Assembly (NCBI GenBank): GCA_964444795.1 | Contig: CAYUIQ010000003.1 | Coordinates: 1-64,000, forward strand | Reading direction: 5' to 3' | Source: JABMRP01 sp964444795 | GTDB lineage: Bacteria; Planctomycetota; Planctomycetia; Pirellulales; Thermoguttaceae | DNA length: 64,000 nucleotides | Shown here: positions 56,302-64,000 of the stretch, piece by piece | Position numbering within the stretch: the first letter of the stretch is position 1 | How the letters are laid out: every line of letters begins with the position of its first letter | The notes under the pieces: generated by a model | The model's database searches: none | Seen by the model: only the letters and a program-made list of their open reading frames with translations | What the model was told of the DNA's origin: nothing | Position numbers and translations under genes: made by a program

Positions 56302-56985
56302 ATGAACTACTTCGCCCACGCTTACCGATACCTCGACGACCCCTACTTCATGACCGGCACGGGTGTGCCCGATTGGCTTTCGGTGGTCGATCGGCGGGTG
56401 AGGGTAAGGCGGCGGCATGTGGAAGAGTTTCTCGAAAAGGCCAATCCGACCGAGTCGGCCGTTGCCCGGGGTATTCTCCAGCATCTTGCCGATGATGCCC
56501 ATTTTCACAATACTCGCGCCTTTACCGAGTCGTGTTTACAGTTGACGGTGCTGGCACGCGACATGTTGGGCGACGAAGACGGCTTTCGGCCCGGTTTTCT
56601 CGGGCATTTGCTGGTCGAGTTGCTGTTGGACGCGGTTCTGATCGCCGAGGATCCCCCACGTTTGGAGGCCTACTATCGGGCCCTGGGATCGGTCGATTCC
56701 CGGGCGGTCGAGGCGGTGGTTAACGCAATGGCCCCCCGCCCGACCGAGCGGTTGGCGGACATGATTTCCGGCTTTTATCGCCACCGCATCTTGTCGGATT
56801 ATAATGAGGATGGCAAACTATTACTGCGACTGGGGCAGGTGATGCGGCGAGTGAAGCTGCCGCCGTTGCCTGAAGCGTTTGCCAGGGTGCTTCCCGCGGC
56901 TCGACAAACCGTGGCTGCCCGGAGGGACGAATTGCTGGAAGGAATCCCGGCAGAGGTGGAAATCCCAATGTCCAAATCCCCGTGA
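56302..56985 (+). CDS. AcpH-like hydrolase, hypothetical
   Basis: The 227-residue protein begins MNYFAHAYRYLDDPYFMTGTGVPDWL, like acyl-carrier-protein phosphodiesterases that remove the phosphopantetheine arm. LQHLADDAHFHNTRAF near residue 60 and GHLLVELLLDAVL near 101 supply the His and Asp of an HD-type metal site. Similarity to AcpH is only modest, so the substrate is uncertain. It lies 7 bases after the Uma2 gene. Confidence 0.6.
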   Translation: MNYFAHAYRYLDDPYFMTGTGVPDWLSVVDRRVRVRRRHVEEFLEKANPTESAVARGILQHLADDAHFHNTRAFTESCLQLTVLARDMLGDEDGFRPGFLGHLLVELLLDAVLIAEDPPRLEAYYRALGSVDSRAVEAVVNAMAPRPTERLADMISGFYRHRILSDYNEDGKLLLRLGQVMRRVKLPPLPEAFARVLPAARQTVAARRDELLEGIPAEVEIPMSKSP

Positions 56986-57118
56986 CCACGGACATCGGTG
57001 TCGTTGGTTGGTCATTGGGATTTGGGATTTGGAGCTTTTTTTGCGCGGCTGATTGAACAAACCGGTGGGCACGTCCCACCCCACGTATAATCCCCTTCGC
57101 TTTTCCAGGAGAGAACCG

Positions 57119-57970
57119 ATGCGTTACGGAATGAACCTCTTGATGTGGACCGACACGCTCGCCGACGAAGCCTTGCCCCTGTTGGAGGAGATGAAGGAGA
57201 TCGGGTTCGACACGGTCGAGATACCCTGCTTCGATCTGGACAACCTGAACAACTACTCGAAGTGGAGCAAGCGGTTCGACGAGTTGGAACTGTCGCGCAC
57301 CGGCACGGCCGTGCGTGGCCCGGAGCAGAACCCGATTAGCCCCGACGAGGCCGTGCGACGTGCCGGCATCGACGCCAACAAGCGCAACCTCGATTGCTGC
57401 GCGGCGGCCGGCTGCGAGGTGATGGCCGGTCCGTTCCATTCGGCGCTCGGGTTCTTCAGCGGCGCCGGGCCGACCGAAGACGAATGGAAATGGGGCGTCG
57501 AGGCGATGCAAGAAGTGGCCGAGCACGCCGCCACGGTCGACGTCACGCTGGGCATAGAATACCTCAACCGGTTCGAGTGCTACTTCCTCAACACGGCCGC
57601 CGACGGGGCCCGATTCTGTGCCGACGTGAATCATCCCAACTGCAAGATGATGTACGACACGTTCCACGCCCACATCGAAGAAAAGAGTATCCCCGACGCG
57701 ATCCGTTCGCTGAAGGACTGTCTGGGTCACGTCCACATCTCCGAAAACGACCGCAGCACGCCCGGGGCGGGTAACGTCCGCTGGGACGAAAACTTCGACA
57801 CGCTCAAAGAGATCGGCTACGACGGCACGATGGTCATCGAGGCCTTCGGCCTGGCCCTGGAGAAGCTCATCCCGGCCACCAAGATCTGGCGCCGCATGTA
57901 CGAGAGCGAAAAGCAGTTGGCCGTCGACGGGTTCAAATTCATGAAGGGCGAAGTCGAGCGGCGGGCGTAG
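57119..57970 (+). CDS. Sugar-phosphate isomerase/epimerase (TIM barrel)
   Basis: The 283-residue protein matches the D-tagatose/D-psicose 3-epimerase group: MNLLMWTDTL near the start, LGIEYLNRFECYFLNT near residue 145, MYDTFHAHIEE near 180, GHVHISENDRSTPGAG near 206 and GTMVIEAFG near 238. The two Glu, Asp and His are the likely metal ligands. AGGAG precedes ATG 57119 and a TATAAT at 57086-57091 lies further up. It would epimerise a ketose at C3. The sulfatase gene follows after a repeat-filled gap. Confidence 0.83.
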   Translation: MRYGMNLLMWTDTLADEALPLLEEMKEIGFDTVEIPCFDLDNLNNYSKWSKRFDELELSRTGTAVRGPEQNPISPDEAVRRAGIDANKRNLDCCAAAGCEVMAGPFHSALGFFSGAGPTEDEWKWGVEAMQEVAEHAATVDVTLGIEYLNRFECYFLNTAADGARFCADVNHPNCKMMYDTFHAHIEEKSIPDAIRSLKDCLGHVHISENDRSTPGAGNVRWDENFDTLKEIGYDGTMVIEAFGLALEKLIPATKIWRRMYESEKQLAVDGFKFMKGEVERRA

Positions 57971-58141
57971 CGCTCGGGTGCCACGGGCATCTTGCCAGTG
58001 CTTCCTTGGAATCATAGCTTGCACCGTGCCCAACCAAGACAATCCCCCGCGACAAGCGACTCCACCCTCTAGGAATTCGACATGGGGTGGATTGGGCTGT
58101 TCGGCAACCGCGGAGCACGTCCTCGCTTCGGGGGCGATCGG

Positions 58142-58187
58142 TTCGCACCGTGTTTCTCGATCGCTTCGCACCGTGTTTCTCGATCGC
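58142..58187. repeat. Tandem 23-bp duplication
   Basis: TTCGCACCGTGTTTCTCGATCGC occurs at 58142-58164 and again exactly at 58165-58187. It lies in the 314-base gap before the sulfatase gene, which otherwise holds repeat pieces only. Confidence 0.85.
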
Positions 58188-58213
58188 TTCCATCGGCAAG
58201 CTACGGGCGAAAA

Positions 58214-58236
58214 GCCACTGGCAAGATGCCAGTGGC
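58214..58236. repeat. GCCACTGGCA hairpin
   Basis: GCCACTGGCA (58214-58223) pairs perfectly with TGCCAGTGGC (58227-58236) around AGA. A broken copy, GGGTGCCACGGGCATCTTGCCAGTG, lies just after the epimerase stop near 57977. The core resembles the element at 15-105. Confidence 0.8.
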
Positions 58237-58284
58237 ACCCAAATCGTCGAACAGGGCGAGACACACTCCCGCAGGAGCAATGCC

Positions 58285-59970
58285 GTGAAACACGCATGGA
58301 AATCACTCGCCGTCCTCTTCGGCCTCTCGCTCCTCACACCCTCGGCCGTAACAGCCGAAGAATCCCCGCGGCCCAATATCATCGTCATCATGCTCGACGA
58401 CATGGGCTGGTCCGATCTGGGCTGCTATGGCGGCGAGGTGCAAACACCCAATATCGACCGACTGGCGGCCGGCGGGTTGCGGTTCTCGAATTTCTACAAT
58501 ACATCGCGGTGCTGCCCCACCCGGGCGGCATTGCTCACCGGGCTCTATCCGCATCAGGCCGGCGTGGGGCAAATGACCTTCGACCGGAACCAACCCGGCT
58601 ATCGGGGGCAACTCAGTCGCAACGCGGTGACCGTCGCCGAAGTGCTGCGGCCGGCCGGCTATCGCACGGCCATGGTCGGCAAGTGGCACCTGTCGCTCAC
58701 CGGCACCATGCCCGGCGGCGAACAACTCAAGTGGCTCAACCATCAGGCCCATCCCCAGCGGCCGTTTTCCGATCCGGCCACGTATCCGGTCGGGCGTGGG
58801 TTCGAGGAGCATTACGGCGTGATCTGGGGCGTGGTCGACTACTTCGATCCCTTCAGCCTGGTCCATAACACAACGCCCGTGGCGTCGGTGCCGAAGGATT
58901 ATTACGCCACCGATGCATTTACCGACCATGCGATCGAGTATGTTCAAAAGTATTCCCAGGACGGCGATCCGTTCTTCCTCTACCTCGCCTACACGGCACC
59001 GCATTGGCCGCTGCACGCGCTGCCCGAGGATATCGAGAAGTACGCGGACACCTACAAGGTCGGCTGGGACGCGATTCGCCGGGCGCGTTACCGGCGGATG
59101 GTCGAGATGGGGCTGATCGACGCCGACGAGGCCGTGCTCTCGACCCGGCACGAAAAAGAACGTCGCTGGGAAGACGAACCCCATCAGGCGTGGGAAGCGC
59201 GGACCATGGCCGTCCACGCGGCGATGATCGATCGGGTCGACCAGGGCGTGGGCCGGCTGGTCACCAAGTTGCGGCAGTTGTCGCTGTTGGACGACACGCT
59301 GATCTTCGTCCTTGCCGACAACGGCGCCAGTCCCGAACGGCCCCGCTCACCCGGCTTCGATCGCAACGGGCAAACCCGCGACGGCCGACAGGTCCACTAC
59401 TACGGTCCGGGGAAGAACAAGGACATTCTGCCGGGTGAGCAAACCACCTACGCGGGCATCGGCCCGATGTGGGCCAACGCGGCCAACACACCGTTTCGCT
59501 ACTGGAAGAAGGAGCAGTTCGAGGGCGGCGTCTGCACTCCGCTGATCGTGCATTGGCCCAAAGGCGTGACCGTGGACGGCGGTTCGATCACACACCAACC
59601 CGGCCACGTCATCGACCTGATGGCTACGTGTGTCGACCTCGCCGGCGCCGACTATCCGAGGCAATTCAACGGCCACGAAATCACTCCCCGCGAAGGCAAA
59701 AGCCTGGCCCCCATCTTCCGCGGCCAGACTCGCCCCGGCCACGAAGCGATCTACTTCGAGCACTACGGCGCTCGCGGGATCCGCCGCGGCGATTGGAAGC
59801 TGGCCGCCCTGGCCGGCAAGCGATGGGAGCTACACAATCTGGCCCAGGACCGCACCGAAACGAACGATCTGGCCGGCAAGCATCCCGAAAAGGTCGCCGA
59901 ACTCTCGGCCCTCTGGGAAGCCTGGGCTCGCCGGGCGAGTGTCTTTCCTCTGCCGGGACGTGGGAAGTGA
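58285..59970 (+). CDS. Exported formylglycine sulfatase
   Basis: The 561-residue protein has a signal peptide (WKSLAVLFGLSLLTPSAVTA). An alkaline-phosphatase-fold sulfatase follows: metal site NIIVIMLDDMGW near residue 31 and the formylglycine motif C76-C-P-T-R80. GKWHLS near 132, and ADNGAS near 343 complete the active site. It would remove sulfate esters from polysaccharides or other sulfated compounds outside the cytoplasm after Cys76 is oxidised by a maturase encoded elsewhere. GTG 58285 has AGGAG before it. Such sulfatases are very numerous in planctomycetes. Confidence 0.92.
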   Translation: MKHAWKSLAVLFGLSLLTPSAVTAEESPRPNIIVIMLDDMGWSDLGCYGGEVQTPNIDRLAAGGLRFSNFYNTSRCCPTRAALLTGLYPHQAGVGQMTFDRNQPGYRGQLSRNAVTVAEVLRPAGYRTAMVGKWHLSLTGTMPGGEQLKWLNHQAHPQRPFSDPATYPVGRGFEEHYGVIWGVVDYFDPFSLVHNTTPVASVPKDYYATDAFTDHAIEYVQKYSQDGDPFFLYLAYTAPHWPLHALPEDIEKYADTYKVGWDAIRRARYRRMVEMGLIDADEAVLSTRHEKERRWEDEPHQAWEARTMAVHAAMIDRVDQGVGRLVTKLRQLSLLDDTLIFVLADNGASPERPRSPGFDRNGQTRDGRQVHYYGPGKNKDILPGEQTTYAGIGPMWANAANTPFRYWKKEQFEGGVCTPLIVHWPKGVTVDGGSITHQPGHVIDLMATCVDLAGADYPRQFNGHEITPREGKSLAPIFRGQTRPGHEAIYFEHYGARGIRRGDWKLAALAGKRWELHNLAQDRTETNDLAGKHPEKVAELSALWEAWARRASVFPLPGRGK

Positions 59971-60115
59971 GTGCGCAATCGGGTCTTCTCACGTTCATTG
60001 ATTCTGGACGGCCAGATTTCTTACGGGAGTGTCTTGTGACCGGCGTTTCTCTCGAACTTGGCAATCAATCGCTCCCTGGTCCCGGTCTCGCACCCCCTGA
60101 GTGGTGGTACCTGAG

Positions 60116-60155
60116 TTGGCAATGGATTGACAGTAGTTGCCAATCGGGCTATGAT
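60116..60155 (+). promoter_or_regulatory. Promoter with overlapping inverted-repeat operator for parDE
   Basis: TTGACA at 60127-60132 and TATGAT at 60150-60155 are separated by 17 bases, a close match to the sigma-70 consensus. TTGGCAA (60116-60122) and TTGCCAA (60137-60143) form an inverted repeat that straddles the -35 box; another TTGGCAA is at 60058-60064. This fits autoregulation by the ribbon-helix-helix antitoxin. Confidence 0.7.
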
Positions 60156-60175
60156 TGTTCCAGGAGGATTGAACC

Positions 60176-60436
60176 ATGGACACGATGAACATCGCCTTGC
60201 CGGAGAACATGAAGCAGTTTGTCCAGGAGCAGGCTGCCACGGGGGGATATAGTAGCGTCAGCGAATACGTCCGCGACCTGATCCGAACCGATCAGAAGGA
60301 GAAGGCCCGAGCGGCACTGGAGGCTGAGGTCCTCAAGGGGCTCCACAGCGGCGATTCCACGCCCATGACCGATCAGGATTGGAACGAGATCCGTAGCCAG
60401 ATTCGGCGGCGGCACGCTGGCCGGAAACAGGCTTGA
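60176..60436 (+). CDS. parD: ParD-type antitoxin
   Basis: The 86-residue protein has the ribbon-helix-helix start MNIALPENMKQFVQEQAATGGYSSVSEYVRDLIR typical of ParD/CopG antitoxins. It binds its own promoter and neutralises the ParE toxin. AGGAGG lies before ATG 60176. The toxin gene follows 16 bases later. Confidence 0.9.
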   Translation: MDTMNIALPENMKQFVQEQAATGGYSSVSEYVRDLIRTDQKEKARAALEAEVLKGLHSGDSTPMTDQDWNEIRSQIRRRHAGRKQA

Positions 60437-60452
60437 GCGGAGCCCATCAGGG

Positions 60453-60779
60453 ATGACCACGAAGATCACCAAGACGCCGCAGGCCCAGCGGGACCTGCTG
60501 GAGCTTGCCGACTTCATCGCACAAGACAGCTTGGACGCTGCCCTGCGGTTTCTCGACGCCGCTGAGGCGGCATTTCATCTACTGGCAAGCATGCCCGAGA
60601 TGGGCGCCCGTTGCTGGTTCCGAAGTCCTCAAGCCACCGACGTACGAGTGTGGTCGATTGGCGGTTTCGAGAACCACCTGTTGTTCTATCGACCCATCGA
60701 ATCCGGCATCGACGTTATTCGGGTCATTCATGGCGCCCGAGACGTCCGGGCCATTTTTGGCGACGATCCCAACGAGTGA
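60453..60779 (+). CDS. parE: ParE-type toxin
   Basis: The 108-residue protein matches the ParE/RelE superfamily: KTPQAQRDLLELADFIAQDS at the start, LASMPEMGAR in the middle and ESGIDVIRVIHGARDVRAIF at the end. ParE toxins usually act on DNA gyrase; RelE relatives cut mRNA. The ParD partner makes the ParE reading more likely. Confidence 0.9.
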   Translation: MTTKITKTPQAQRDLLELADFIAQDSLDAALRFLDAAEAAFHLLASMPEMGARCWFRSPQATDVRVWSIGGFENHLLFYRPIESGIDVIRVIHGARDVRAIFGDDPNE

Positions 60780-60945
60780 TTCGAGCCGGGTCAAATCGCG
60801 ATCTGCTCGAAGTAGACGATCTCCTTGCGACAACGGCGCCCTTCGCGATAATGGGGAAGCGGAATTCTCGAACCTCTCGGCCGTGGGCGGCCCGTTGCGA
60901 GGCAGAACCGCGTGCTCTTCGGATGCCGTTTTTGGGAGATCAAAC

Positions 60946-63900
60946 ATGTCGATAATGAAACGAGTGGCGAAGTCGCCGTGCGTGAGCGTTTTCTACGGAA
61001 TGACGGTGTGCTTTGCGACGACGTTGTGCCTTGCGACGACGGTTTCCAGCGCCGCCGAAAACCCCGACGCCGTGGCCCAAGAGATCCTCAGGGCCACGGA
61101 GGTCCACGGTGGTCTGATCGTACATCTCGGTTGCGGCGACGGAAAACTGACCGCCGCGCTGCGACCCGACGATAGCGCCCTGGTCCAGGGACTCGATACC
61201 GACGCGGCCGAGATCGAGCAGGCCCGCGGGCACATCCGCTCGCTCGGGCTGTACGGCCCGGTGTCGGTCGATCGGTTCGACGGCAAGCGTTTGCCCTATA
61301 TCGACAACCTCGTCAACCTGATCGTTGCCGAGGATCCGGGCGAGGTTTCCAGCGAGGAAATGACGCGAGTCCTGTGTCCCGGCGGCGTGGCGTACGTGAA
61401 GGCTGGCGGCCGGTGGACCAAGAACGTCAAGCCGCACAATGCAAAGACCGACGAGTGGACCCACTATCTGCACGACGCTTCGAACAACGCCGTTGCCCAC
61501 GATACGGTCGTCGGTCCGCCGCGCCGCATGCAATGGGTGGGTGGCCCCCGATACGCCCGCCACCACGATCGCATGTCGAGCGTCAACGCGGTCGTCTCGG
61601 CCGGCGGGCGCGTATTTACGATCTTCGACGAAGCACCCCCCAACTCGATCCTGACGCCGCCGCGGTGGACGCTGATCGCCCGCGACGCGTTCAACGGTGT
61701 GATACTCTGGAAGCGGCCGTTGGGTCGTTGGCACACCCACTTGTGGCCCCTGAAGAGCGGTCCGGCGCAAATCCCCCGCCGCCTGGTCGCTTCCGGCGAT
61801 CGGGTTTACGTCACGCTGCAAATCGACGGACCGTTGGTGGCGCTCGACGCGGTTACCGGCGAAACGGTGCGAACGTTCGACGGCACGGACACCACCGAGG
61901 AGGTAATCTTCCACGACGGCGTTCTCTTCGCACTGGTCAACGACGCCGAGGAAAAGCCCGACTACGACGGCAGCGGACGCATCGGCAAGGCCTACGGCGG
62001 GAAATTCTGGGACGAGGCGCCAAGAAACCTCGTGGCCATCCAGGCCGATACCGGAAAGGTCTTGTGGGCCATCCCGACGCGTGTGTTGCCCGCCACGCTA
62101 GCCGCCGATTCCAGCCGCGTCGTCTTCCACGACGGCGAGAGTGTGGTCTGTCTCGATCGCGCGACGGGCCGCCAGCGCTGGCGATCGGAGCCGGTGGCGC
62201 GAAGCCGGGAAATTCGCTCGTTCTACCTGCCCATCCTGGTCCTGTACAACGACATCGTGCTCTTCTCCGGCGGCGAAACGGCCGGGCTACAGACCGGTTC
62301 CTGGTACACCAGCGGCGAAGATACCATGACCGCTCTGTCGGCCGAAGACGGTAAGCCGCTCTGGTCCGCCTATCATCCGCCGTCCGGATACCGATCGCCC
62401 GAGGATCTGCTCGTGGCCGATGGACTCGTTTGGACCGGTGAAACGACCAGCGGCCGGGCCGTGGGGGTATTTACAGGGCGTGATCCCAAAACGGGCGAAG
62501 TGAAGCGCGAGTTTTCGCCCGACGTAAACCCCTATTGGTTCCACCATCGATGCTACCGCGGCAAGGCGACCGACAAGTTCCTGCTGATGGCCCGCGCCGG
62601 CACCGAGTTCATCGACGTCCGCAAGGAAACGTGGACGCCCCATCATTGGGTCCGCGGTGCCTGTCTCTACGGCGTCATGCCGGCCAACGGTTTGCTCTAC
62701 GCGCCGCAGCACCCGTGTGCATGCTACCTGGAAACAAAACAATACGGATTCAACGCATTGGCCCCCGCGTCGTCAGGTCCCCGAATCCTCCCCGCCGCAA
62801 CCGAATCCGCGCGTCTCGAAACGGGCACGGCGCTCGGCAAGCCCGACGTTGAGCGTTCCGAAGACTGGCCGACCCTCCGCCACGACGCCGCGCGCAGCGG
62901 CCGGGCGAGCACGTCGGTTCCCGCGAAACTCGAAGAGGCTTGGAAGACCCAACTCGACGGCAAGCTCACCGCCCCGGTGATCGCCGGCGGCCGGGTCTTT
63001 GTGGCTTCGATCGATACGCATACCGTTCATGCGATCGACGCGGCCTCGGGCGAGCGCCTTTGGCATTACACGGCCGGTGGTCGAGTGGATTCGCCCCCGA
63101 CGGTGCATCGCGGCCTGGTGCTCTTCGGTTCGGCCGACGGATACGTTCGTGCCCTTGGCGCGGCCGACGGCGCGCTGGCCTGGCGCTTCCGCGCGGCGCC
63201 GATGGATCAACGTTTGACGTCCTTCGAGCAGGTCGAATCGGTTTGGCCGGTCCACGGCAGCGTACTGGTGCGCGACGGGGTGCTCTACTGCGTTGCCGGC
63301 CGCTCGATGTTCCTCGACGGCGGCCTGCGCTTGCTGCGGCTCGATCCGCTGACCGGGAAACTCCTTTCCGAAACCGTGATGGGCGACCGTGAGGAGGGCA
63401 CGGACAAGGAACTCCACGAGTTTGTCAGTTGGCTGAACATGGCGCCCGGATTGCCCGACGTGCTCTCCAGCCAGGGAAAGTACGTTTACATGAAATCGCA
63501 GCCGTTCACACTGGACGGAACCCGACTGCCGCTGGAATCGATGCCGGCCGCGGCCGACGCCGACGCCGGCGCGCCGCCGGCCACCCAGGATCCCCACCAC
63601 GCGCATCTCTTCTGTCCCACGGGCTTGCTCGACGACACCTGGTGGCATCGCACCTACTGGATGTACGGCAGCCGGTTCGTCAGCGGATGGTGCGGATACT
63701 ATCGCTCCGGCAAAGTGGCCCCGTCGGGGCGGATCCTCGTGTTCGACGACGAGAGAATCTACGGTTTCGGCCGCAAACCGCAATACTACCGCTGGACCAC
63801 GCAGATCGAGCATCACCTGTTCGCCGCCGACAAAGTACCGCCGAGTGCCGACGTGCCCGCGGCCGCGAGCCCCGGCGGTTCGCGAATTCGGGTCGAGAAA

Positions 63901-64000
63901 TCGGCCAGCCTCAACCCGGCCGGCAAGCCGATCAGCGTCGAGGCGTGGGTGAAGGCCGACAAGCCCGACGGCGTGGTTCTCGCCCATGGCGGCGGGGGGA
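60946..64000 (+). CDS. Exported methyltransferase-like/PQQ-propeller protein (partial)
   Basis: About 1018 residues are visible; the gene runs off the window. A signal peptide (VFYGMTVCFATTLCLATTVSSA) is followed by a short SAM-methyltransferase-like domain: VHLGCGDGKLTAAL near residue 59, LVQGLDTDAAEIEQAR, and LIVAEDPGEV. PQQ-like propeller repeats follow from about residue 200 (VALDAVTGETVRTFDG, LVAIQADTGKVLWAIP, VHAIDAASGERLWHYT). The final visible part (NPAGKPISVEAWVKADKPDG) looks like the start of a LamG/concanavalin-type domain. GGAG lies 8 bases before ATG 60946. It is probably surface-bound. The 165 bases before it show no feature. Confidence 0.8.
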   Translation, partial: MSIMKRVAKSPCVSVFYGMTVCFATTLCLATTVSSAAENPDAVAQEILRATEVHGGLIVHLGCGDGKLTAALRPDDSALVQGLDTDAAEIEQARGHIRSLGLYGPVSVDRFDGKRLPYIDNLVNLIVAEDPGEVSSEEMTRVLCPGGVAYVKAGGRWTKNVKPHNAKTDEWTHYLHDASNNAVAHDTVVGPPRRMQWVGGPRYARHHDRMSSVNAVVSAGGRVFTIFDEAPPNSILTPPRWTLIARDAFNGVILWKRPLGRWHTHLWPLKSGPAQIPRRLVASGDRVYVTLQIDGPLVALDAVTGETVRTFDGTDTTEEVIFHDGVLFALVNDAEEKPDYDGSGRIGKAYGGKFWDEAPRNLVAIQADTGKVLWAIPTRVLPATLAADSSRVVFHDGESVVCLDRATGRQRWRSEPVARSREIRSFYLPILVLYNDIVLFSGGETAGLQTGSWYTSGEDTMTALSAEDGKPLWSAYHPPSGYRSPEDLLVADGLVWTGETTSGRAVGVFTGRDPKTGEVKREFSPDVNPYWFHHRCYRGKATDKFLLMARAGTEFIDVRKETWTPHHWVRGACLYGVMPANGLLYAPQHPCACYLETKQYGFNALAPASSGPRILPAATESARLETGTALGKPDVERSEDWPTLRHDAARSGRASTSVPAKLEEAWKTQLDGKLTAPVIAGGRVFVASIDTHTVHAIDAASGERLWHYTAGGRVDSPPTVHRGLVLFGSADGYVRALGAADGALAWRFRAAPMDQRLTSFEQVESVWPVHGSVLVRDGVLYCVAGRSMFLDGGLRLLRLDPLTGKLLSETVMGDREEGTDKELHEFVSWLNMAPGLPDVLSSQGKYVYMKSQPFTLDGTRLPLESMPAAADADAGAPPATQDPHHAHLFCPTGLLDDTWWHRTYWMYGSRFVSGWCGYYRSGKVAPSGRILVFDDERIYGFGRKPQYYRWTTQIEHHLFAADKVPPSADVPAAASPGGSRIRVEKSASLNPAGKPISVEAWVKADKPDGVVLAHGGGG

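Overview
The window looks like a high-GC chromosome segment from a planctomycete, probably of the Pirellula/Thermogutta kind. Evidence: a PVC-type small basic protein (24474-24707), Tat-exported Gfo/Idh/MocA oxidoreductases, a formylglycine sulfatase, DUF362 and DUF4432 proteins, xylose-isomerase-like epimerases, a giant exported PQQ-propeller protein, hldE (heptose for an outer-membrane glycan), and many short hairpin repeats between genes. No rRNA, tRNA, CRISPR array, transposase or phage gene was seen.

Layout. 1-8 kb: sulfotransferase, rsmE carrying an in-frame repeat insertion, an ExeA-type ATPase, a stand-alone proteasome-beta-like protein with a small overlapping partner, a membrane protein, a HEAT-like protein and an exported oxidoreductase. 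7.7-14.2 kb: DUF362 Fe-S protein, then a heparinase-like lyase overlapping a double-FAD oxidoreductase. 14-21 kb: small membrane protein, a SWIM protein with a histone-H1-like tail next to a SNF2 helicase, an alpha/beta hydrolase and an ICMT-like methyltransferase. 21.5-30 kb: a single reading frame holding all three AmmeMemoRadiSam modules, the small basic protein, a LarA-type racemase, a HEAT lipoprotein, a DacZ-like diadenylate cyclase and a second Tat oxidoreductase. 30.5-38 kb, minus strand: guaA-xseB-ispA-dxs-nadK plus a secreted protein, i.e. GMP synthesis, DNA repair, isoprenoid precursors and NADP in one direction. 38-43.7 kb: surE, two exported proteins, a PD-(D/E)XK protein, and hldE with an overlapping partner of unknown function.

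43.7-61 kb mixes sugar-metabolism genes (DUF4432, cupin, two sugar-phosphate isomerases, an oxidoreductase, a sulfatase) with defence-like cassettes: an ATPase/TOPRIM-like pair (43767-45532), an MNT-HepT pair followed 4 bp later by a GHKL-ATPase/nuclease fusion (48533-50835), a decayed four-helix-bundle gene between inverted GCGGAAA repeats, a second ATPase/TOPRIM pair (52558-54338), a Uma2 nuclease and a ParDE pair with its own promoter. The window ends inside a large exported protein that joins a methyltransferase-like domain to PQQ-like propeller repeats.

Strongest candidates for undescribed biology: the MNT-HepT-GHKL/nuclease operon, the AmrS-AmrA-AmrB through-fusion with an internal ribosome-binding site, the proteasome-like protein with its small partner, and the mobile hairpin inside rsmE. 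All functions are inferred by reading sequence; no database search was run.
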